A DNA stretch of 10,664 bases from Actinobacteria bacterium UBA5176 (GTDB lineage Bacteria; Actinomycetota; UBA4738): NCBI GenBank assembly GCA_002413305.1, contig DHWS01000065.1, positions 1-10,664 of the forward strand, in the 5' to 3' direction. The translations under genes and the position numbers were made by a program. The notes beneath the pieces are model-generated. The model made no database searches. It worked only from the letters and a program-made list of their open reading frames with translations, and was not told the origin of the DNA. This document shows, one piece after another, positions 1-7,545 of the stretch (position 1 is the first letter of the stretch; each line of letters opens with the position of its first letter).

Positions 1-851
1 CCCTCGCCGGTGTGGTTGTAGACGACGTCGAGGATCACCTCGATACCGGCCCGGTGGAGCGCCTTCACCATCGTCTTGAACTCGTCCACCTGATGGCCGC
101 GCCCCGCGGTGGCGTACCCGACGTGCGGGGCGAGGAAGCCGATCGAGTTGTAGCCCCAGTAGTTGGTGAGCCCCGTGTCGACCAGGCGGCGGTCGGCGAC
201 GAACTGGTGCACCGGCATCAGCTCCACGGAGGTGACGCCCAGCGAGAGCAGGTGGTCGATGATCGGGTCGTGGGCCAGCGCGAGGTACGTGCCCCGGATC
301 CCCTCGGGGAGGTCCGGGTGGCGCATCGTCATCCCCCGGACGTGGCACTCGTAGATGACCGTTCGGTTCCAGGGCGTGCGCGGCTTGCGGTCGTCGCCCC
401 ACGTGAAGGCCGAATCGACCACCACGCTCTTCGGCATACCGCCGGCGCTGTCCCGTTCGTCGAACGAGAGGTCCTCGTTCGGGTCGCCGATCGTGTAGCC
501 GTACAGCGAGTCGTCCCACTTGATGGTCCCGCTGATGGCCTTCGCGTACGGGTCGAGCAGGAGCTTGTTCGGATTGAAGCGATGCCCGCGCCCCGGATCG
601 TATGGTCCGTGGACCCGGTAGCCGTACAGCTGCCCCGGCCTGGCGTCGGGCAGGTAGCAATGCCAGATCAGGTCGGTCCGGTCGCGGAGCTGGATGCGGT
701 GCGAGGCCTCCGCGTCGTACGGGTGGTCGAACAGGCACAGCTCGACGGCTTCGGCGTGCTCGCTGAACAGCGAGAAGTTGACCCCCTCCCCGTCCCAATT
801 GGCCCCCTGGGGGTACGGCGCGCCCGGCCAGATCCGGAACAGGTCAGCCAC
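1..851 (-). CDS. glgX: Glycogen debranching enzyme GlgX/TreX (5' part, cut by window edge)
   Basis: The first 283 codons of a GH13 debranching enzyme, which hydrolyses alpha-1,6 branches of glycogen in the cytoplasm; the 3' end lies beyond position 1. The translation starts ADLFRIWPGAPYPQGANWDG after the initiator. An N-terminal CBM48/E-set domain (about residues 10-110) includes GVNFSLFSEHAEAVELCLFD and YGYRVHGPYDPGRGHRFNP, both typical of GlgX/TreX. The catalytic barrel begins with VIYECHVRGMT (about 166-175) and continues through YWGYNSIGFLAPH to GH13 region I, LDVVYNHTGEG, at the edge. The catalytic Asp/Glu/Asp residues are not visible. The GTG start is chosen because GGAG lies 8 bases upstream and the homology begins immediately. 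It overlaps the treZ stop by 8 bases, which suggests translational coupling. The treZ neighbour favours a TreX role, feeding linear glucan to TreY/TreZ. Isoamylase is the nearest alternative name. Confidence 0.93.
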   Translation of the reverse strand, partial: MADLFRIWPGAPYPQGANWDGEGVNFSLFSEHAEAVELCLFDHPYDAEASHRIQLRDRTDLIWHCYLPDARPGQLYGYRVHGPYDPGRGHRFNPNKLLLDPYAKAISGTIKWDDSLYGYTIGDPNEDLSFDERDSAGGMPKSVVVDSAFTWGDDRKPRTPWNRTVIYECHVRGMTMRHPDLPEGIRGTYLALAHDPIIDHLLSLGVTSVELMPVHQFVADRRLVDTGLTNYWGYNSIGFLAPHVGYATAGRGHQVDEFKTMVKALHRAGIEVILDVVYNHTGE

Positions 852-2652
852 GGTTCGAGCTCCGAAGCAGGATGAAGCCTCTCTGCCTCAGCCGGACCTG
901 CCCCGGCTCGCCGGCGGGCAGTGCACCAAGCCCGCCCCACCGCTCCTCCGCGGAGTCGAGCAGCATCCGTCCCGAGGCCCGGGCCGTGGCTGGCTCCCGG
1001 CCGAAGTTGAACAAGGCCGTGGCTTCGTCGTCTCCGTGCCGCCGGATGAGGCGGAGGACCTCGCCCTCCACCGCCACCTCTAGCTCCTCCTTGGCCAGGC
1101 TCCGTAGCGCCGGGACCTCGCGCCGGAGCCGGAGCAGCTCGCGGTACAGCTCGAGCAGGTATCGGTGTGGCTGCTTCTTCTTCAGGGCGTGGTCGAGCCT
1201 GCACCGCCGGAACGTCTCCTCCGCCTGCGGGTCGGGAGGCTCGCCCCGCCACCCGAAGCCCGTGAGCACGGCCGTGCGCCCCTGCCGGACCGCCTCCACC
1301 AGGCCAGGATCCGTGTGGCTCACGAAGTACCGGAACGGCGCGAGCTCGCCGTACTCCTCGCCCATGAATAGGAGCGGGACGAATGGTGACAGCAGCACGC
1401 ACCCTGCGGCGAGCTTGAGCGATTCGAAGTCCACCAGGTTGGACAGCCGCTCGCCGAGCGGCCGGCTCCCGACCTGGTCGTGGTTCTGGCCGAACACCAC
1501 GAACCGCACCGCGGGGATGTTCGCCGCCGGGGCCCCGTGACGGCACGCCCGGAACTGCGAGTACTCGCCCTCGTAGACATAGCCGTGACGGTACGCCTTC
1601 GCCAGATCCTCCCGCGAACCGAAGTCCCCGTAGTACCCGTTCCGCTCGCCCGTCAGGAGCGCATGGACGGCGTGGTGGAAGTCGTCCGACCACTGACCAT
1701 CCAGACCCAGGCCGCCGCATTCGATCCGCTCGATCACCTGCGGATCGCCCAGGTCGCTTTCCGCGATCAGGAGCAGCGACCGCCCCAGCCGTGCCTCCAG
1801 CCGGCGGGTTTCCTCACCGAGCTCCTGCAGGAAGGGGTGGGCGGAGAGGTCGACGATGCCGTCGATCGCGTCCAGCCGGAGCGCGTCGACGTGATACTCC
1901 TCGAACCATCGCAGCGCGTTCTCGATGAAGAACCGGCGGACCTCGTCGCTGCCCGCCCCGTCGAAGTTGATGGCGGGTCCCCACGGGGTCCGGTACCGCT
2001 CGGTGACGTACGGCCCGAACCGGCCCAGGTAATTCCCCTCGGGGCCGAGGTGGTTGAACACCACGTCCAGCGCCAGCGCGAGGCCGCGGGCGTGGCACGC
2101 GTCCACCAGCCGCTTCAGCCCGTCGGGGCCGCCGTAGGAGTCCTGGACGGCGAACAGGTCGACGCCGTCGTAGCCCCAGTTCCTCTCGCCGGGGAATTGT
2201 GCCACTGGCATCAGCTCGACCGCCGTGACGCCCAGCTCCCGCAGGTCGTCGAGGTGCGGGACGATCCCGTCGAACGTTCCTTCGGAGGAGAAGGTCCCGA
2301 CATGGATCTCGTAGATCACCAGCTCGGCAAGCGGGAGGCCGCTCCAGCCTTCGTCGTGCCACTCGAAGGAGCGCGGGTCCACGACCTCCGACGGGCCGTG
2401 CGGCCCCTCCGGCTGGAATCGGGAGGCCGGATCGGGAAGGGAGCCATCGCCGCCCAGCACGAACCGGTACCGCGTACCGGGAGCCACCCCCTCGATCTCG
2501 GCCGAGTGGTAGCCGCGCTCTGCGCCCCGCAGGGCCACCCGCCGGCCGTCGGGTTCGAGCTCCACCTCGACCCACCCCGCCAGAGGCGCCCACACCAGGA
2601 ACCGGCATCCGTCCCGGACGGGCGTAGCCCCGAGCGGGGGGTCGAAGTTCAG
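844..2652 (-). CDS. treZ: Malto-oligosyltrehalose trehalohydrolase TreZ
   Basis: A GH13 enzyme of 602 residues that hydrolyses maltooligosyltrehalose, made by TreY, to free trehalose and a shortened glucan in the cytoplasm. It has an N-terminal CBM48-like domain (about 8-100, with GCRFLVWAPLAGWVEVEL), then LVIYEIHVGTFSSEGTFDGI (111-130), region I LALDVVFNHLGPEGNYLGRF, nucleophile D261 in DALRLDAIDG, acid E298 in LLLIAESD and D392 in GQNHDQVG. LLFMGEEYGE (428-437) and a C-terminal beta domain follow. Length and motif order fit TreZ well. The start is uncertain: no ATG, GTG or TTG lies between the end of glgB and residue 20. I chose CTG at 2652-2650, which overlaps the glgB TGA as CTGA and has GAGGT just upstream. 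GTG at 2595 is the alternative but would remove the first strand of the domain. The frame is open far upstream through glgB; that part is a shadow. Confidence 0.93.
   Translation of the reverse strand: MNFDPPLGATPVRDGCRFLVWAPLAGWVEVELEPDGRRVALRGAERGYHSAEIEGVAPGTRYRFVLGGDGSLPDPASRFQPEGPHGPSEVVDPRSFEWHDEGWSGLPLAELVIYEIHVGTFSSEGTFDGIVPHLDDLRELGVTAVELMPVAQFPGERNWGYDGVDLFAVQDSYGGPDGLKRLVDACHARGLALALDVVFNHLGPEGNYLGRFGPYVTERYRTPWGPAINFDGAGSDEVRRFFIENALRWFEEYHVDALRLDAIDGIVDLSAHPFLQELGEETRRLEARLGRSLLLIAESDLGDPQVIERIECGGLGLDGQWSDDFHHAVHALLTGERNGYYGDFGSREDLAKAYRHGYVYEGEYSQFRACRHGAPAANIPAVRFVVFGQNHDQVGSRPLGERLSNLVDFESLKLAAGCVLLSPFVPLLFMGEEYGELAPFRYFVSHTDPGLVEAVRQGRTAVLTGFGWRGEPPDPQAEETFRRCRLDHALKKKQPHRYLLELYRELLRLRREVPALRSLAKEELEVAVEGEVLRLIRRHGDDEATALFNFGREPATARASGRMLLDSAEERWGGLGALPAGEPGQVRLRQRGFILLRSSNRG
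860..863 (-). promoter_or_regulatory. Ribosome binding site of glgX
   Basis: The minus strand reads GGAG 8 bases before the GTG at 851-849. It lies inside the last codons of treZ, so ribosomes finishing treZ can reinitiate here. It supports GTG 851 as the glgX start. Confidence 0.6.
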
Positions 2653-4586
2653 TCCGACCTCGCCGGGGAGCTCTTCAGGAACACGATCCCGAGGGGGGGA
2701 AGCGCGAGCGTGATCAGGAACGGCCGGCCGTGCTTCGGGAGCGGGGAGGCTTCGACGCCCCCGAGGTTCCCCCACCCGCTCCCGCCGTAGAGCTCGGCGT
2801 CGCTGTTCATCACCTCGTGCCACATCCCCCCGCGCGGCACCCCGATCTGGTAGTTCGAACGAGGGACCGGAGTGTGGTTCGCCGCCACCAGGATCCATCC
2901 GTCCGTCGAGTAGCCGCGCCGGAGGAAGCTGATCACGCTGGCCTCGCTGTCGTTCGCGTCGACCCATTCGAACCCGCTGGGCTCGCAGTCCAGCTCGTGC
3001 ATGCCGGGCTCGTCGCGGTAGAAGCGATTGAGATCCTCGACCCACCGCCGGACACCTTCGTGCATCGGCTGCTCCACCAGGTGCCAGTCCACGCTGGAGT
3101 CGTGGTTCCATTCGCGGACCTGCCCGATCTCGCACCCCATGAAGAGCAGCTTCTTGCCCGGCTGTGCCCACATCGAACCCAGTAGCAACCGGAGGTTGGC
3201 GAACTTCTGCCATTCGTCCCCCGGCATCTTTCCGTAGAGCGACCCCTTCTCGTGGACCACCTCGTCGTGCGAGATCGGCAGGACGAAGTTCTCGGTGTTC
3301 GCGTACAGCTGGCGGAACGTGAGGTCGGTGTGGTGATACTTCCGGTAGATCGGGTCGGTCTGGAAGTAGCGAAGCGTGTCGTGCATCCACCCCATGTCCC
3401 ACTTGTAGCCGAACCCCAGCCCGCCGAGGTAGACGGGCCGCGACACGCCCGGCCAGGCCGTCGACTCCTCCGCGGTGGTCTGCACATCGGGATGCTCGCG
3501 GTAGGCCTCCTCGTTCATCCGGCGGATGAACGAGATCGCCTCCAGGTTCTCCCGCCCGCCGTATTTGTTCGGGATCCACTCGCCGGGCTTGCGCGAGTAG
3601 TCGAGGTAGAGCATCGATGCCACCGCGTCCACCCGCAGGCCGTCGGCGTGATAGGTGCTGAGCCAGTACATCGCGCTGGACAGGAGGAAGCTCCGGACCT
3701 GGCTCCGGCCGTAGTTGAAGATCAGCGAGTTCCAGTCGGGGTGGAATCCGCGGCGCGGGTCGGCGTGCTCGTAGAGGTGCGTCCCGTCGAAGAACCCCAG
3801 CCCGTGGGGGTCGTTCGGGAAGTGCGACGGGACCCAGTCGAGGATCACCCCGATGCCGGCCTGGTGCAGCGTGTCCACGAGCTCCATGAACTCCTGGGGC
3901 GTGCCGAACCGTGAGGTCGGCGCGAAGTACCCCGTCACCTGATAGCCCCACGAGCCGCCGAACGGGTGCTCCATCACCGGGAGGAATTCGACGTGGGTGA
4001 AGTTCAGGCGGCGAATGTAGTCGGCCAGCCGCGGGGCCAAGTCCCGGTAGGAGAGCCATCGGCCGTCGGGGGTGCGCATCCACGACCCCAGGTGCATCTC
4101 GTAGATCGACATCGGGGCCTGGCGCGCGTTCCTCGCCCCCCGTTCCTCGAGGTAGCTCGCGTCGCCCCACTCGTAGGCCAGGTCCCAGACGATCGCGGCG
4201 GTCCGGGGCGGCGGTTCGTCGAAGAACGCGAACGGGTCGGATTTGTCCGCGCGGTAGCCGCGGTGACGCGAGACGATGTGGAACTTGTACAGCGCGCCCC
4301 TCTTCACACCGGCCAGGAAGCCCTCCCAGATGCCCGACAGCTCCTTCGGCCGAAGGACCGCCGCGGCGGGGTCCCAGTCGTTGAAGTCGCCGATCACCGA
4401 GACACGCTCGGCTTCGGGGGCCCACACGGCGAAGTACGCGCCCTCCCGGCCGCTGACGCTCATGAGATGGGCGCCGAGCTTCTCGTACAGGTGGGTGTGG
4501 GTGCCCTCGTTGAACAGGTAGAGGTCGTCGGCGGTCAGCAGGCTGACGTCCCCCGGTTCCGATCTGGGGATGGGGTGTGCGGTCAC
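2649..4586 (-). CDS. glgB: 1,4-alpha-glucan branching enzyme GlgB
   Basis: A 645-residue GH13 enzyme that cuts alpha-1,4 chains and rejoins them by alpha-1,6 bonds, creating glycogen branches. After a short leader the motif TADDLYLFNEGTHTHLYEKL (18-37) leads into the CBM48 domain (about 38-130, with YFAVWAPEAERVSVIGDFND). The barrel has YEMHLGSW (162-169), EFLPVMEHPFGGSWGYQVTG (200-219), region I VILDWVPSHFP, nucleophile D320 in GLRVDAVASMLYLDYSR, acid E373 in TTAEESTAWPG and D441 in ISHDEVVHEKGSLYGKMPGD. A C-terminal all-beta domain ends the protein. It lacks the extra N1 domain of longer GlgB proteins, as many short forms do. The start is GTG with AAGGAG 5 bases upstream; longer open frame upstream runs antiparallel to nothing useful and lies inside malQ. 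It overlaps malQ by 4 bases (GTGA) and treZ by 4. Confidence 0.96.
   Translation of the reverse strand: MTAHPIPRSEPGDVSLLTADDLYLFNEGTHTHLYEKLGAHLMSVSGREGAYFAVWAPEAERVSVIGDFNDWDPAAAVLRPKELSGIWEGFLAGVKRGALYKFHIVSRHRGYRADKSDPFAFFDEPPPRTAAIVWDLAYEWGDASYLEERGARNARQAPMSIYEMHLGSWMRTPDGRWLSYRDLAPRLADYIRRLNFTHVEFLPVMEHPFGGSWGYQVTGYFAPTSRFGTPQEFMELVDTLHQAGIGVILDWVPSHFPNDPHGLGFFDGTHLYEHADPRRGFHPDWNSLIFNYGRSQVRSFLLSSAMYWLSTYHADGLRVDAVASMLYLDYSRKPGEWIPNKYGGRENLEAISFIRRMNEEAYREHPDVQTTAEESTAWPGVSRPVYLGGLGFGYKWDMGWMHDTLRYFQTDPIYRKYHHTDLTFRQLYANTENFVLPISHDEVVHEKGSLYGKMPGDEWQKFANLRLLLGSMWAQPGKKLLFMGCEIGQVREWNHDSSVDWHLVEQPMHEGVRRWVEDLNRFYRDEPGMHELDCEPSGFEWVDANDSEASVISFLRRGYSTDGWILVAANHTPVPRSNYQIGVPRGGMWHEVMNSDAELYGGSGWGNLGGVEASPLPKHGRPFLITLALPPLGIVFLKSSPARSD
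2657..2661 (-). promoter_or_regulatory. Ribosome binding site deciding the treZ start
   Basis: The minus strand reads GAGGT, 4 bases before the CTG at 2652-2650, inside the last codons of glgB. Together with the CTGA overlap of start and stop it is the main argument for a non-canonical CTG start of treZ. Confidence 0.45.
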
Positions 4587-6694
4587 GGATGCTCCTTGCG
4601 GGCTTCGTCCACCGCCAGAAGCGTACCCAGGACGGTGGGCAGCGCGCGAAACCGCTCGAACGGCACGCGGGCTCGGCGTCGCCAGTTCTGGCCGTCGATG
4701 GTCCCGGGCGTGTTCTGGGGCCGCAGCTCGGCCCAGCAATCCTCGAGATTGACGGTGACGAACCTTGTGTCGGTGGCGGCCAGGTGAGCGGTCGCGGCCC
4801 GGAAGATCGCCCGCTCGTCGTGGGTCTGGTCGCCGGTCAAACGCCCCTCGTCGCGAAGCGCCCGAACGATCGCCGCGCGCGTCTTCGCCCGCCCGGCGCG
4901 TTCGCGTTCGGCCTGCTCCTCGTCGAGCCAGCCGAGGCGGAGGCGTTGTTCGACGTCCAGTCCGCGCCACCAAGCGGCGAAGGTGGGGAGGTCGTGGGTG
5001 TTCGTCGAGGCGAGTGCGTCCCTGGGCGGCACCCGGATCGGACGCGCGGCGTCCGGCCCGGCGTCGATCTGGAGCACGTAGCTGCGGAGCATGCCGTGGC
5101 GGCGCATCTCCCCGCGGACCAGCGGGGAGACCGTGCCGAGATCTTCGCCAACGATCACCGCGTTCGCCCGATCGGCCTCGAGGCAGGCGATGGCGAACAG
5201 CTCGTCGGACCGGTACCGAACGTACGCGCCGCCCTTCGCCTCCAGTCCCTGCGGCACCCAGAACATCCGGTGCAAACCCATCACGTGGTCGATGCGCAGG
5301 ACGTCGGCGTGCGCCAGAACCGTCCGAAGGACCTGGATCGGGTGGCGGTAGCCCTGCTCGCGGATGCGTTCGGGATGCAGCGGCGGGAACCCCCACACTT
5401 GCCCGCCGGTGAAGAAGGTGTCGGGCGGTGCGCCGGCGGAGACGTTCCGGGCGAACGCTTCGCGCTCCCGCCACGCGTCGTAGCCGGACGGGTGCACGCC
5501 GGCGGGCAGGTCGAAGTACAGCCCCGCGCCCTTCTCACGAGCGGCCGCGGCGGTGGATCCGAGCTGCCGCTCCATCTGCCACTGGACATAGAGGTGGTAG
5601 TTCGCCGTGCCCTGGTCCTGGGCGGGCAGGCGGCCTTCGCGCTCGGCCCGCGGCCAATCGCCCCAGGGCTCGCGGCGCCGTTCGACGTTGGCCCGGAACC
5701 GGGCGTAGTCGCGGGCGTTCGGATGGTCGCGCAGGTAGCGTTCGAAGTCCTGCCGTCGCCTTCTGTCCGGGTCCTCGAAGAAGGTCGCGGCGAGAGGCTG
5801 CAGGATCCGTCGTTTGAGCGCCATCGCCGCGCGGTAGTCGACGAGCTCGCCTCGCCTGGCGTCCTCCCGCTGCCGCGCGAACGGCTCCGCGTGCAGGCGC
5901 CGTCGGGCTGTAGAGGAGCGTTCGAGCTCGGGCAGCGCCTCGACGTCGAGGTACAGCTCGTTCCAGAACAGGCGGCTGGCGGGAGAGTACGGGCTCGGTT
6001 CGAACGGCTGATCGAGGAATGCGGCGAGCAGGGGAAGCGTGGCCACCAGGCTGCCGCCGCGTGCGGCCGTCCACTCGAGGAGGTGTCGGAGATCGGTCAG
6101 GTCGGCCGTGCCCCAGCTCCGCTCCGTGGCCAGCGAGTACAGGGGGAGGAAGACACCCCACCGGCGGCCACGCGGCTGGGGCGCCTTCCGCGGCGCCGAG
6201 ATCACCAGTGCCCGAGCATGGTGTGGGCCTGCCTGAACGTGCAGCTGGTGGTAGCCGGGCGGAAGCCGGAGGGGCAGGTCGAACCTCCGCTCCACGAAGG
6301 TCTTCCCGTCCAGCGTCGCGGTTGCCCGGACGTCTTCCGCCCTCTTGGGCGGCGACCACGCCTCCGGCTCTCCGTCCTCGACCTCGACCGACCACCCGAT
6401 CTTCGCCCCGGCCGCGCGTTCCGGGAGGCGGATGGGGATGTCCGTCGCCCGCCCGTCCCAAGCCACCACCACGGGTTCAAGCATGCGGGTCCACCGGTCG
6501 CGAAGCCGCTGCCTGACCGCGTCATCGGGGTGCTCGACATCCACCCCGAGCTCGCCGAGCACCGCGAGGACCGTGTCTCTCGAAGCGTGCTGCGTCTCCT
6601 TGGCCAGATCGACGTAGCTGGACTGGACGCCGTACAGCCGCGCCAGCTGCTTCAGCAGCCTGCTATCGGTCGCCCTGCCGTCTGTTCGCGCCAT
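4583..6694 (-). CDS. malQ: 4-alpha-glucanotransferase (amylomaltase) MalQ
   Basis: A 703-residue GH77 enzyme that transfers segments of alpha-1,4-glucan between chains, releasing glucose and recycling short maltodextrins left by debranching or TreZ. The first 175 residues form the N-terminal extension seen in long MalQ proteins (QLARLYGVQSSYVDLAKETQ near 16-35, then a beta-rich stretch). The GH77 barrel follows: WGVFLPLYSLATERSWGTAD (179-198), FEPSPYSPASRLFWNELYLD (231-250), GGQVWGFPPLHPE (430-442), nucleophile D469 in VLRIDHVMGLHRMFWVPQG, acid/base E517 in VIVGEDLGTV and D568 in ASTNTHDLPTF. ATG at 6694 is the most upstream start in this open frame. No good ribosome binding site precedes it (only a GGGG-rich stretch), so initiation may be weak or leaderless. 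It appears to be the first gene of the four-gene minus-strand operon, and its stop overlaps the glgB start. Confidence 0.95.
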   Translation of the reverse strand: MARTDGRATDSRLLKQLARLYGVQSSYVDLAKETQHASRDTVLAVLGELGVDVEHPDDAVRQRLRDRWTRMLEPVVVAWDGRATDIPIRLPERAAGAKIGWSVEVEDGEPEAWSPPKRAEDVRATATLDGKTFVERRFDLPLRLPPGYHQLHVQAGPHHARALVISAPRKAPQPRGRRWGVFLPLYSLATERSWGTADLTDLRHLLEWTAARGGSLVATLPLLAAFLDQPFEPSPYSPASRLFWNELYLDVEALPELERSSTARRRLHAEPFARQREDARRGELVDYRAAMALKRRILQPLAATFFEDPDRRRRQDFERYLRDHPNARDYARFRANVERRREPWGDWPRAEREGRLPAQDQGTANYHLYVQWQMERQLGSTAAAAREKGAGLYFDLPAGVHPSGYDAWREREAFARNVSAGAPPDTFFTGGQVWGFPPLHPERIREQGYRHPIQVLRTVLAHADVLRIDHVMGLHRMFWVPQGLEAKGGAYVRYRSDELFAIACLEADRANAVIVGEDLGTVSPLVRGEMRRHGMLRSYVLQIDAGPDAARPIRVPPRDALASTNTHDLPTFAAWWRGLDVEQRLRLGWLDEEQAERERAGRAKTRAAIVRALRDEGRLTGDQTHDERAIFRAATAHLAATDTRFVTVNLEDCWAELRPQNTPGTIDGQNWRRRARVPFERFRALPTVLGTLLAVDEARKEHP
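4592..4597 (-). promoter_or_regulatory. Ribosome binding site of glgB
   Basis: A strong AAGGAG on the minus strand, 5 bases before the GTG at 4586-4584. It decides the start against the much longer upstream open frame, and it sits inside the end of malQ. Confidence 0.8.
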
Positions 6695-6937
6695 CTGTGG
6701 ATCGCCCCGTCGTCGCGTGGAGCCTCGGACTGTACCCGAGCGACGCTTCGGCAGCCGTCCCGATCGGGTCTGTTGCGCCTGCGGGTGACTGGTTCGGGCT
6801 CCCAGACGGGAAGAGTGTCCCGCACATGACCGAGACCAGATCGATCCACGACGAGCTGTCGGCAGACCGCGTGATGGCGGAGTACCCTTCGTCTCGACGC
6901 CGCTTCTCTTCCTGCCTTTCGAGAAGGAGGTCCCCTA
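6695..6937. promoter_or_regulatory. Divergent intergenic region between malQ and the peptidoglycan-binding gene
   Basis: A 243-base non-coding stretch that must carry promoters for the minus-strand malQ operon and, on the other strand, the peptidoglycan-binding gene. Visible elements are a perfect palindrome CCCGATCGGG (6759-6768) and, on the plus strand, a weak promoter-like pair TCGGCA (6859-6864) and TACCCT (6883-6888) with 18 bases between. CTTCTC (6903-6908) can pair with GAGAAG (6921-6926), partly covering the downstream ribosome binding site. On the minus strand TACAGT (6734-6729) resembles a -10 box but has no matching -35. The regulatory role follows from position; none of the individual elements is firm. 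Confidence 0.4.
6924..6931 (+). promoter_or_regulatory. Strong ribosome binding site of the peptidoglycan-binding gene
   Basis: AAGGAGGT is a full match to the anti-Shine-Dalgarno complement. It ends 6 bases before the ATG at 6938 and fixes that start. It is the strongest such site in the window and suggests efficient translation. Confidence 0.85.
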
Positions 6938-7432
6938 ATGACGAATCCCGGCCAGCCGACGATTGCTCCCGGTGCCACGGGCACTGCCGTGCGCCGACTG
7001 CAACGGGCGTTGCGTCGCACACCCAATCCGAGCCTTGTTGTCGACGGCAGTTTCGGCCCTGCAACCGAAGCGGCCGTGAAGGAGTTCCAGCAGGGAGCGA
7101 GCCTCGTTGTCGATGGAATCGTGGGCCCCATGACCTGGAATGCCTTGCCGGACGGCGGCCCGATGCCGCTTCTCTCGGAGGGGTCCACCGGCGCCGTTGT
7201 GAAGAGCCTCCAGGAAGTTCTGACGAACGGCGCGCCGGGCCAGTGGAACACGGGGCCGGGTGGGGTGGACGGCATCTTTGGCCCGCTGACGAATGCTTCT
7301 GTCGAAGCATTCCAGTCCTGGGGAGGGGTCGCCGTGGACGGCATCGTGGGCGACCAGACATGGTCCGTCTCGCTTCACGCCGCCATGGCGACGTTGGAGT
7401 CCATGGTTGGCCTCCAATACGTGATCGGCTGA
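6938..7432 (+). CDS. Protein of two tandem peptidoglycan-binding (PG_binding_1) domains
   Basis: A 164-residue protein made almost only of two PG_binding_1-like domains. Domain 1 (about 8-70) has GATGTAVRRLQRAL, VVDGSFGPATEAAVKEFQQ and VVDGIVGPMTWNAL. Domain 2 (about 78-146) has STGAVVKSLQEVL, VDGIFGPLTNASVEAFQS and VDGIVGDQTWSV. A tail of about 18 residues with no recognised motif ends it. Such domains bind peptidoglycan and are usually attached to hydrolases or transpeptidases, but no catalytic domain is present. No signal peptide or membrane segment is visible: the N-terminus MTNPGQPTIAPGATG is polar and the start is fixed by a strong binding site. Export, if any, must use another route, or the protein binds a different ligand. 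It is transcribed away from malQ, and its codons seem less strictly GC-ending than its neighbours', which may hint at separate origin. The specific role is unknown. Confidence 0.85.
   Translation: MTNPGQPTIAPGATGTAVRRLQRALRRTPNPSLVVDGSFGPATEAAVKEFQQGASLVVDGIVGPMTWNALPDGGPMPLLSEGSTGAVVKSLQEVLTNGAPGQWNTGPGGVDGIFGPLTNASVEAFQSWGGVAVDGIVGDQTWSVSLHAAMATLESMVGLQYVIG
7291..7312. repeat. Perfect 9-bp inverted repeat (hairpin) inside the peptidoglycan-binding gene
   Basis: GAATGCTTC (7291-7299), loop TGTC, then GAAGCATTC (7304-7312): a perfect 9-bp stem with a 4-base loop, within the codons for NASVEAFQ of domain 2. A third copy of GAAGCATTC occurs at 7563-7571, just after the start of the next gene. 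It could be an RNA hairpin, a protein-binding site or chance. Confidence 0.6.
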
Positions 7433-7492
7433 TTCTCGTCGGCCCTCTGTCCGGGCCGAGTGTCGGCTCCGCAACTGGCATGGACGACACTT

Positions 7493-7525
7493 GATCGGAG
7501 AACCCGAGGCTTGTTCTCCTCGATC
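7493..7525 (+). terminator. Imperfect hairpin between the two plus-strand genes
   Basis: GATC (7493-7496) plus GGAGAAC (7497-7503) can pair with GTTCTCC (7513-7519) and GATC (7522-7525), leaving a 9-base loop and a 2-base bulge. It lies 60 bases after the stop of the peptidoglycan-binding gene and 20 before the next start. There is no T-run, so it is not a classical intrinsic terminator; it may act as attenuator, operator or RNA end. Confidence 0.3.
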
Positions 7526-7545
7526 GGCGATGGGACACTGCGCCC

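Noticed and set aside
2464..2480. Inverted repeat CCGGTAC-CGC-GTACCGG in treZ
   Set aside because: It lies in the conserved codons for GTRYRF of the CBM48 domain; explained by coding constraint and composition.
1480..2790. A 436-codon plus-strand frame opposite treZ
   Set aside because: It is antisense to the TreZ catalytic motifs; the composition is that of a reverse-strand shadow.
2653..4425. Upstream extension of the treZ frame through glgB
   Set aside because: The translation before residue 1 of TreZ is low-complexity Arg/Gly/Pro text, and the other frame here encodes a complete GlgB.
4587..5474. An earlier start for glgB inside malQ
   Set aside because: The extra 296 residues are Arg/Pro-rich noise overlapping the malQ catalytic region, and GTG 4586 has an ideal ribosome binding site.
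4577..6829. A 750-codon plus-strand open frame opposite malQ
   Set aside because: It lies antisense to a gene with all GH77 motifs, and its translation is Arg/Pro/Val-rich with no domain. Long antisense frames are expected in GC-rich coding DNA.
7030..7116. 18-base direct repeat (7030-7047 and 7099-7116, 16 of 18 identical)
   Set aside because: Both copies encode SLVVDG within one PG_binding_1 domain, which normally contains two such VDG half-motifs. It is family structure, not a mobile or regulatory repeat.
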